A stretch of DNA of 64,000 nucleotides from Lytechinus variegatus. Its lineage: Eukaryota; Echinodermata; Echinoidea; Temnopleuroida; Toxopneustidae. The position numbers were made by a program, and so were the translations under genes. Positions 46,250 to 64,000 of the stretch are shown piece after piece. The first letter of the stretch is position 1. Each line of letters starts with the position of its first letter. Location of the stretch: the NCBI RefSeq assembly GCF_018143015.1, contig NC_054746.1:21404464-21468463 (forward strand), given 5' to 3'. The notes under the pieces were generated by a model. The model was not told the DNA's origin. It saw nothing but the letters and a program-made list of their open reading frames with translations, and made no database searches.

Positions 46250-49170
46250 ATGCTGAAATACATTAATCATCTTCAGACTGCCATTGTGCTGCTGGTGGTA
46301 GTAACATCCGCCAAAGAGTTCATCTCCAAGGAGGAGAAGGGAAGGAATGTTGAGCTTCAATCCTTTACTATCAACTCTCCAGAAAGCATTGGAGTGATTT
46401 TCAAGTCGGAAGGTTTGCTCTTCAACATCAGTTCTGACATCCAAGATGAAGAACCCAAAGTACTATCGAAATTGCAGAAAGCTAGAGAGGGAACAGCTGG
46501 AAATGTTGTTTCCGTCATCTCAGTGGTTGATCTAGAAGATAGAATGGGAAAGAATGGACAGCCATTCATTCTGTCAAAACTGGAGATTCCAAAGAAATTT
46601 CTGTACCAACGAAAAATTCCAGGTGATTAAAAGAGCCCATGCGCTGTAACTCCTTTGTACCATGAACAAATATACATGTATCTTGATTTATTATAATTTT
46701 TTTTTCAAGATGAAAGGGAGGTCAAATCTATTGAAAATAATTTTGGACTTAAAAAAAAATTGCATTGTGAAAATAAATTCTTTTGTAACCCCTAGATTTT
46801 TGTTAAATAAACATGTCATTTGGTAGATGTGTTTGCTTTTGTTTTCCTTGACTAAAGTACTTATGAAATCAAGTTCAGGACTTTGACCGAGCTATTTCTG
46901 CATTGGAATATTATCAGAGTTGTTTTGTTTTCATTTGATTTTTTCAAGATATGGAAGCAAGGATCACATCAGCAGCCAAGGACATGGTTTTGGCCTCTCA
47001 GGCATTTTCAACGTCTACAGGAATTGCCCTCTCTGACCTTGTCAAACTTTATGATGCAATGATTGGGTATCTGGTACCAATCTCTGATGTGCAGAACAAG
47101 TTCAACCAAGTGAGGGCAGCATTTATCTACCACGGTTCCATTGCCAGAACAGCTCTTCGTCTGTCGAAGGGAGTGCCATCAGAGGGTGCTTGTCCGGCTC
47201 ACCAGGCTTACGACTTTCAGGGGTTGTTTGCATGTCAGCAGGAGTATAGCCACCATGCGAAGAAGGTCCTGTCATCAAAAATCTTGGATTGCAAAGATGT
47301 GGAATGTGTAAAGAAAATTCACTGGTATCTAGGTATGTCTAATGAGAAGTCTCAATTCAGGTTGCATGTTTACATTTTGGTTTTGATTTTCCCAAATCTG
47401 CAAATAAACATGGCATCACTCAGCATTGGGAAGGGACTTCATGTGAACATGTAGGCCTATATTTTAAAAAGAATCAGAGAGCAAAATCATTGGCATCTCT
47501 TTATAATTTTTAATTCAATGTTACATCAACTTTATTCATATTCTGTAAATGCATTATGTGATCTGGCTTATTAAGCGTATTAAGGGAGAAAAATAGATAT
47601 CTTTTAATTCCCTGCACATTAAAACCCAGTGGCTTGAATTCACAATCTAAGTTCAAACTTAAACACACATGTGGGCACATTGAGTCTGATCCAATTGTAA
47701 TTAGAAACTTGTACCAATTTTAATGCACATAAGCAACCTAAAATGTGTTTTATAAATGCTTCAATTTGTTGTCTTTTGTGAGTTCATTTTGATGATTCCT
47801 TACCCCAAACCCCAGATGATCCAGTTTTATGGGGTTTGAAAATCTGACACCAAGAAAAAAAAGTTATTCCTCAAACTTCTATTTTCTTACATGTATGCAG
47901 CTGATCTCTGTTAATCTTTTTTGTGGGTATCATCCGTTTCATTTTCATTTGTTTCATTTATTGATTTATTCAAGTCTTTAAAAATACATGGAGAATATTT
48001 TATTAAAAAACTTTAACAAAAACACAAAAAGTAAAGAAACAAAGATACATAGTAAGATAAGAAAGCTGAAGATTTTACAAAGGCTATTTTACAGGACATG
48101 CATAAAAATGAGCATGAAATTATTTTACATAAATCTGATCATATAGGCAAGATTATGCAGCACTTTATTTTGTTTATGTTTAAAAACCATTAACGCGATA
48201 CAATATTGATTCAATTGAAAAAAAATATGATAATACATCATTATTTTTTCTGTATTGTTCCCATCAATTTATGGCCTTAGCCCACTTACTAAGTGAGGAT
48301 GGCCTTGATCTTGAGGAAACCATTGAGCTTGTCGAGGATGTCTTGGGTCTTGGTCTTGGAAACAACTCCAAGTTGGCTGAGGAGGTAGCAAGGTTGATTG
48401 CATGTGGCAACATCAGCTGTTTTGAACCAGGGTGCAACTCATGGATTGTGAGTAAATTTTGTTTTGAAACTATTGATTGTTACATATTTTTTTTCTGCCA
48501 TGATTCATTGTAGAAACAGAATTGATATGGTTTATAGTATGCTGGATGGAACTTTAAGCAGATTAAATATTTTAGGATATTTTGTCAATGACTTGCCCCT
48601 ACATTCACTTATCTAATCAGCTTGTTCTGGCAACAGTATTTAGTTGAAATGAAGAAAAGATATCTTATCAATTTTATTTTTAGTCGAAAACAAAGAGAAG
48701 ATTGGTTTGAAGTACATGTATGAGAATCAATAAATATTTCCACTTTTTTTATTCTGAGTTACTTATCACTCAAGTTGCTTAAATTACAAAATAACAGTTC
48801 TATAACCTGAAATAGCAATTTTGCATTATTGGCTTACACTGTATACTCCATGGGCGACTGACATATTTTTAGTGAATTATCATGTAACTCACTAAAATAA
48901 CAAAAATGATCATGCAATAGGTAATAAAACTTCTATTTTTTGAATGCCCATCCCATACTGCAGTACACGGATGGCTGGTTCATCTTTGGGTCTGACTGGG
49001 GATGCTGCGGAGACTACAGAGGATGTTGTTTCCTAGCAACGGAGACGTGTCTGGTCCACGATGCTATCTGCACCTGCTGCTCATTCCCAACCTTCTGCCT
49101 GGATCCATTCTGTAAACCTGATCCTTGGTGTAACAATGTCACCACCACTGTACCTCCTCCATTTCCTTAA
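46250..49170 (+). CDS. Unrecognised secreted protein with Cys-rich C-terminal module, five exons
   Basis: Exons: 46,250-46,622; 46,949-47,332; 48,281-48,447; 48,964-49,170 are GT/AG joined with matching phases and encode about 376 aa in four coding exons; a fifth, 5' noncoding exon is suggested by an acceptor-like TCACAG at 46,223-46,228. The ATG chosen starts a signal peptide (TAIVLLVVVTSA, residues 10-21). Residues about 25-310 are mixed alpha/beta-looking with few cysteines (ACPAHQAYDFQGLFACQQEY; a predicted helical LVEDVLGLGLGNNSKLAEEV). The last exon is dense in Cys: SDWGCCGDYRGCC, TCLVHDAICTCC, then FCLDPFCKPDPWC and a Thr/Pro-rich end. Possible N-glycosylation sites are NIS, NNS and NVT. 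CLVHDAIC recalls the phospholipase A2 CCxxHDxC block but the spacing differs, so I do not assign that function. Confidence 0.85.
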
Positions 49171-49200
49171 CACTAAGTGAAGGTGAATCACCGATTCTTT

Positions 49201-49339
49201 GTGTCGGTGCAAGACCGCCCTTAATACCATGCTTTGCGTGCAAAAACGCCCTTAGCAGCATCAGTGCATTGTGTAAGGGCTTTTCTGCACTGTTGCGGTG
49301 CGCAAAAATATTTTGTTATGGATGATCTTGCACCGACAC
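49201..49339 (+). repeat. Inverted repeat in the 3' UTR of the Cys-rich protein gene
   Basis: GTGTCGGTGCAAGACC at 49,201 and GATCTTGCACCGACAC at 49,324-49,339 form a stem of about 16 bp around a roughly 108-bp loop with smaller repeats (GCCCTTA, GTGCAAAAACGCCC). It starts about 30 bp after the stop codon, so it could fold in the mRNA, or it may be a small MITE. Confidence 0.65.
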
Positions 49340-49471
49340 GCTGAATTGATTTAATTCTGCATTGACAATTGTGCCTGAAACTCCTAGGGGGTGTTTCACC
49401 AAGAGTCGAGTCCAACTGAATGTCATGTTTAAGTGCCAAAGTGCATTGAATGTGCAATCTCATAGATTAAT

Positions 49472-49477
49472 AATAAA
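49472..49477 (+). terminator. Candidate polyadenylation signal AATAAA
   Basis: The first canonical AATAAA after the stop at 49,170, about 300 bp downstream, and just before a MITE (49,500). The match is by sequence only. Confidence 0.5.
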
Positions 49478-49499
49478 ATAGAGCCTGTTTATGTGATCT

Positions 49500-49658
49500 G
49501 GGGGCCATTTCATAAAGCTATTCGTAAGTTAAGAGCGACTGGAGAACCTTTTTTACGCGGTAAACCATCGCCAATGAATATACCATTTACCAAAAGAAAC
49601 GATCAACAGACGTTCTTAAAGTCGCTCTTAACTTACGAACAGCTTTATGAAACACCCA
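49500..49658. mobile_element. 159-bp MITE with TTTCATAAAGCT ends
   Basis: Left GGGGGCCATTTCATAAAGCT then TTCGTAAGTTAAGAGCGACT. Right reverse complement GGTGGGTGTTTCATAAAGCT then TTCGTAAGTTAAGAGCGACT. The two arms are almost identical over more than 35 bp, so the copy is fairly recent. Confidence 0.9.
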
Positions 49659-50724
49659 CCTGGCCAATTTGGTTATATGCTCTTATATAATTGTGATTTT
49701 CAATCATAATTAAATCTTTGCGAAGCACCCTGCTATCGTACATAAGATTTAATCTGATAAGAGAAATTGAAACATTGTTAACATACAATGGTTCACCTCC
49801 AATCCTTTGTAAGATTAGGACATTAGGTCCCCCTCCTTAAATAGTTGTCAAACAATAGTCACATAACATATTTTCTGCAACATTAAAACTTACAGTTATT
49901 ATGCATAGGATGCATATCAACGTTTGATAGGGTTGATGCTTTTATGACTTTTAAAGTACTACTTTTTTGCGTTATGACACTGGTGTGTTGGATTGGTGAG
50001 GTCTAGATTTAGTGGCTCGCTTTCATTGTTTAATTGCACTCTGAATCTCTGTTGATGTCTGAAATGAATGAAAATCTATATTTTTCTAATAACGTTGTCT
50101 AGGTTATATATTTAGCTGTATTTGTTGAGGCCTACATGTCACAATATTTTCATATTTTTGTCATATTTGGTCGCCCTACAACAAGTTTCATGTAGCTATT
50201 TGTAATTAATGCATGATTTTACATATGACTAGTGACCCTTTCTAATAAATGAGCAGCTTTATTGAGTACCATGATCAAGGTTACTTGGCTCACAGTGAAT
50301 GGGATCAGTCAGTCTCGTACAACATTGACAACATTGGTGAAAGTTATTATGCAAGTGACGGAAAAATCATTATGGATAAGAGACAATCAGATGCTTTCCT
50401 TTCTTAATGTGTAGACCTTTCTGATTTTATCAAATTAATTAGATGTACTTATGTTGAAAACATATAGATTAGGATGTTCATTGTATTTTCTTGTTATCGA
50501 AACAAAAGGGTGGACAAACTGGACATCATTGTAATGTAAGGAAAACAAATTACATTTATTGCCTATGTCAGAAAAGTGTATTTCATATGTTTATTCATTC
50601 CACTTTCTTGTATACCATCATTACCATGTATTCTGTACCGTATTGAAAGTGTTATTGTATTCTGGAAAACACACAATTTTGATTACTTAATTTTTTTCCT
50701 CCTTCCCTCCCTTCGTAATCATCT

Positions 50725-50985
50725 CCCTTTTTCACTCTCTCTCTCTCTCTCTCTATCCCCTTCCTACTCCCCTTCCACCTTTCTTTGTCGTATCTCCCAA
50801 CCTTCCTGTGTCTTTCTTTCTTTCTTTCTATATCATTATCTCAGTACTCTCTATTTTTCTGTCTCCTCCCTCCAAATCTTTCTTGTTACCTGTCTCTGTC
50901 TCTCAATCTCACCTCTTTCTTTTTCTTTGTCTGTCTATACCTCTCTCTCTCTCTCTCTATCTGCCTATCTCTTTTCTACCCCCCC
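50725..50985 (+). repeat. (TC)n-rich low-complexity tract
   Basis: Runs of CTCTCTCTCTCTCT near 50,735 and 50,941 with TTTC and TCCC stretches, ending in a C run and A run at about 50,980-51,002. Three overlapping frames of 104-164 codons, rich in Ser, Leu and Phe, are by-products. Confidence 0.9.
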
Positions 50986-51481
50986 CAAAAAAAAAAAAAA
51001 AACATATACCCATTCTTTCATTCGTTTCACTGTTTGTACACTGGAATTTTTATTCATGCAAAACACATAAGAAAATATTTTGTTCAAGCCTCCATCTTGG
51101 CCTGTTAAAATTGGTTATGTAGTTGATGGACAGCTTATGAAAGACATGTGTCTTAGTGGCAGTATCATGAGTTACCGAGTGCCGTCTGCTTCTAAACATA
51201 AATCATGAAGTTTATGTATGTATGTTGTGTATATTGGTTCTACGACATTATGTGTACTTCTCAGGTATTAAATTAGGAATTTTGATTACATATGTAAATA
51301 GGGTTACCCAGTCTATAAACAGTTTTAAATTCATGAAGACAGTTTGGTTGTCTGAACAAGAGAAAACTGATGCAGACACAAAAATGCAAACTGAATAATG
51401 GGCTCAGAAGCATGAACTTTAATATGAAATTTTGTTCAATTATTATGTGCATGAAGACACAAAGCAGATTTGAATTAGCTA

Positions 51482-52019
51482 CAGTGGTGCTAGAAAGTTA
51501 GTGAACCCCACCAGAAAATGCACTTACTAAAGCTGAGCATATCGAATCCTACGGGACACTAACTGTGCGTGCTTTCCGCGCGTGTCTACCACTCTATGGA
51601 AATACCATTGGAAATTTCATGTTTTGTTAACAATTTTGTCATTCCTGAAAAAAGTTCCCACTTTTATCCCTAGTTCCAATGATATAATGCTGATGATATC
51701 ATATCATTTCCATTAAATAATTGAAATTTTTGCAAAGATGTTAATTACATTCGCGTTTTGGGGTCAAAAACATCCCTTTCATATAAAAAATAGGATGAAA
51801 CTCAACGTAAAATCCTACTTTATGTCACCACAAAAGGACTTGATATGTGTTGAATTTAGACAACAACATTACAATGTTTGGCGAGCCCAGAGAAACAAAC
51901 TATATTGAATGTAACATTTTGTCACCTGAATTCAGGATTAAATGTCTAAGAATGACAGAACATGAACACTTGAATATGTTCATTTTCTGGTGGGTTTTAC
52001 TCACTTTTTAGCACCACTG
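51482..52019. mobile_element. Tc1/mariner-type MITE
   Basis: Ends CAGTGGTGCTAGAAAGTTAG and, in reverse complement, CAGTGGTGCTAAAAAGTGAG, followed in both by CCCACCAGAAAATG. TA flanks at 51,480-51,481 and 52,020-52,021. It is 538 bp with no transposase. TIR style and TA duplication support the superfamily. Confidence 0.92.
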
Positions 52020-54342
52020 TATATGGAACATTTGGTAAATTGGAGGATCAGGTGTTATTGATCAAACAATATAAATATGGAAGATGATTACTTTGGCATT
52101 GTTATTTATTAGGGTAAAATAAACAGACACTTGTATGAATCTATGTTAATCCAAACTTATGAAATGAAAATTAAAATAATAATCCTTCAAATGTTAAGAT
52201 TTCCCCTTAGATACCAACTTGTTCCTCATGATCATTTATCATTATTTGTGTGTGTGTAATTTTCAGTACATTTTGAATGTATTTTTGATTTGTTTTGTCT
52301 ATCCATATTACTTAGTATACTCATTTTGAATGGCCAAAAAAAAATCAAGCAATTTAACACAGATGATGTAACATGTCTAATATTAAGTTTATTTCATAAG
52401 TTCATTATTTTTGGTTATGAAAATAACTTTGTAAGTCTTGTTGATTTGTTGTGTAGTATATTATGTTTGATTATAATTTTGAAAATGGAAAAGAGTACAT
52501 AAACCTGTAAACATTCCAAAATCATTCATTTTATCATCAAAATGATAAATATGAGTGCCTTGTTTTGGGGGTTAATATATATATGATTTATTTTTTTTAT
52601 GTGTGTGTGTTATACATGTAGGTGTAAATGTGATTTATAAATCTGTTTTTATTTCAATGCAGTGATTTCATAATGAATGTCATGACTAGAAGTATACATT
52701 TTCTATATTCTTTCATTTTTTCTTTTGCAATATGATTGTAAATTAATCGTGTATCTTTTTGAAGTTCTATTTGAAAATTCAATGTAATTGAATATTTTGT
52801 TAGATATTAGAAAGAATGTACAAAAAAGTATCTGCTTATTATTTGTAAAGAAGACTACTTTTTCTGAGAGGTTTGATGGTCATGTGAAATGTGACATGTA
52901 TTATGCATTACTGGAAGTTTGTATTTGTAATATCATGAATCAAATCGATAATTTGTATGAAATGGATTTAATTTATTGAAGTGAAATATTCAAAATTGTT
53001 ATGGAATTACAGAATTGCATTAAATAGTGCATAATATACTACTGATTGAATATCAGCTATTGCGACAGTTTATCCTTGTGATTTTGTCTTCAATTGAAGG
53101 ATGTTGCTGTATTTGAGAGACTTCTATTTGTCAGGGTGAGGTGAAGTGAACTTTAAGACTAAAAGGTCTTCCCTTCCAATTGATGATGAATCTAATTAAT
53201 GCAAAAAAAAAAGAATCGTATTTCAATATAGAATATGCTACTGCCGAAATCCCATTATTTTGTGTCATAGCTATCAATATTTCTCCCATTCTCCTAAATA
53301 AGTTGTTTAAAAAATATATATAGAAGTAAAATGAGATAAGTAAAGGGGGCTTGTGATCATGCATTACAGGCTTCTCAAAAAACAAGGAAATGTGTCTTGT
53401 ATAAAATGTACACCCATATATAAATATATTTTTAAAAATCTCTAACCATTAAATTGATCAGATTTACTGAAATACATAAATGAGTTGACTATTTATACTT
53501 GGGCACATATCCTGCCACTGCATGGCTTATGGATGGAGGGTACTGCCTCCTTAAAAGGCTGCATGATCAAGAAAAAGGAGAAAAGGAAAGAAAAAAAGGT
53601 GAAATATATGTTATCTCTATATATACTGGCAAATTCTTCACAAAATAGGATTTTATTTTTCAACGGATCAAACAGGAATTATTAGAAATTTGTCCCTATA
53701 CCCCACATGTGCCCCCTCAAAACTCTTTGATTATACACTGGATCCCACCCCTTTGACCTGTTGAGTTATACACAAATATCACCCTCCTTTGGTATATTGT
53801 TCCTCTCTTGACTGTCCCCACTTTTGGAAGTGAAAAATGAATGCAGGTCCTTTCGAGAGGGAACCCCAGTATTTCTCCTTGGTTTTGTTACTTTATTTTT
53901 TGCATGTCAACTTTTCAATGACTCGATCCCTCCCTCTTTGCATGGATCCACTACAAAATAGGCTAATTCCACAAAGAGTAAATGAAAACAAAATTTAATA
54001 AAATTAATTTATAATACCTACAGAGAACAATAAAGAGAAGCAATTATATGAACGTTTTTTAAATTACACAGACCTGCATATAGGGATCTGGGCCCCTTTT
54101 GAAGTATTAATATGGCAACTTGGCCATCTAATGGTAAATTGGGGTTTGGAATCCTTGATTTTGAGTTGTTGGTGATATATACATTTTTTTTTGCTATTTC
54201 TTTTTGCGCCGCGCCCCGGTCGCATCGAGAGAGGGCGACAATGCACGAAAGTAGGCGGTACATGCAGAAAATAATGTGTTGATGTTTTCAATGTCAAGTC
54301 TGTGATTTTCTTCTTGGAAGTTCAACCAGAAATGTATAAAAA

Positions 54343-63386
<9,044 letters not shown>

Positions 63387-64000
63387 GTATATATATGTAA
63401 CAGTCATCCACAATGAACAATGTCTCCATGGAAAGAAATGTATGATGGTGGCGGTTGATCTTGCCGGCATCACTGCCCAATCACCCTTAAAGTAGAAATA
63501 TATTGAAAATCGTAAAAATGGAGAATCATATATCACAATAAAGGAGAAAATAAGGAGAACACGATGGTGTACATCATTTATCATGGAGACCGATGAAACT
63601 CAGTTAATTGATAGTTTAAAGTTCTCTCTCTGAATGCTTCAAACACGCAGAATTACGTCCGCGAAATTGGGGATTTCTTTATGACGTCACTGTCTGTACG
63701 AGAGGCATGATTGGCTCTCCCACGTGAAGCTCCACTTGTACTTGCATGCAAAACCTGTTGCAAGGGTACATTTTCTCCACATTGTCACTGAATACTTCGA
63801 TCCCGAAATGAAAGAAAACCCAGAATTTTATCTAGATTTGGGTTTTCAAATTTATGATTTTGAGATGAAGAGAATGATGATGAAGTGAACAACACAGTGA
63901 CGTAGTTGGAGGTAAATTGGGGGAATCACGCCGATGATGATGATGATGAAAATTCAACTTGCAACACGATCACAAGTGAAGTCATGTATGCCGATTCGCT
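63387..64000. other. Intron or 3' continuation of the FYVE gene
   Basis: The exon 4 frame stays open to 63,495 and would add RYIYVTVIHNEQC and end SPLK if no donor is used; that text does not follow the family. The rest shows no further exon, only an ATG/GAT trinucleotide run near 63,930. Confidence 0.5.

Larger units (their letters stand above)
49659..54342. other. Intergenic, no gene recognised
   Basis: AT-rich, with short frames only. It contains a TC-rich low-complexity tract at 50,725-50,985 that creates long overlapping artefact frames, and a Tc1/mariner-type MITE at 51,482-52,019. CpG words at 54,205-54,260 may belong to the promoter of the next gene. Confidence 0.6.

Noticed and set aside
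46250-49170. Calling the Cys-rich protein a phospholipase A2
   Set aside because: The CLVHDAIC spacing differs from the CCxxHDxC active-site block, and the calcium loop and partner aspartate are not evident.
50576-51122. Three overlapping plus-strand frames of 104-164 codons
   Set aside because: They are produced by a TC-rich low-complexity tract and have Ser/Leu/Phe-biased composition.

Overview
The window looks like nuclear DNA of a deuterostome marine invertebrate, most probably an echinoderm and perhaps a sea urchin. The reasons are small exons spread over kilobase introns with GT/AG borders, AT-rich intergenic DNA, very many short fold-back elements, and exon sequences that read as recognisable animal genes. 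The species call is inference. I see no prokaryotic operon, CRISPR array, rRNA or free-standing tRNA gene, and no LTR element.

Layout. Positions 1-15,300 are gene-poor: degenerate satellites carrying a CTCGCGCTTCGCGCTCGC word, a DNA element with about 80-bp terminal inverted repeats (2,080-2,900), a tRNA-derived SINE (12.0-12.3 kb) and microsatellites. At 15,342-15,747 (minus) lies the first coding exon of a secreted protein with a 12-cysteine IGFBP-type domain. 15.8-23.4 kb is again repeats, including a fold-back array of about 15-bp motifs (19,985-20,800). A complete six-exon Speedy/RINGO gene (cyclin-like CDK activator, 322 aa) runs from 23,878 to 32,104 on the plus strand. Intron 1 holds a 1.2-kb inverted repeat, and intron 4 a three-level nest of mobile elements. 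Convergent to it is a mitochondrial tRNA m1A58 methyltransferase gene (TRMT61B-like, minus, 41,002 down to 37,537), whose last exon I could not find. A CpG-rich tract (44.8-45.2 kb) sits between that gene and a plus-strand five-exon gene for an unrecognised secreted protein with a Cys-rich tail (46,250-49,170). 49.2-54.3 kb is intergenic. From 54,343 to the window end are the first four exons of a ZFYVE21-like FYVE-domain gene, with a 2.96-kb long-inverted-repeat DNA transposon in its second intron.

The genes are unrelated single loci and no shared pathway is suggested. The most informative structures are repeats: the MITE-LINE-DNA-transposon nest with visible junctions, a SINE family sharing its 3' tail with a LINE in the same window, several fold-back families ending in TTAAAGG with similar arms, and the large palindrome in the Speedy intron. 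Nothing here amounts to a demonstrably new biological system; the closest candidates are the Cys-rich secreted protein and the long-inverted-repeat element at 58.8-61.8 kb. All exon calls come from reading frames, splice consensus and remembered family sequences; no search was run.
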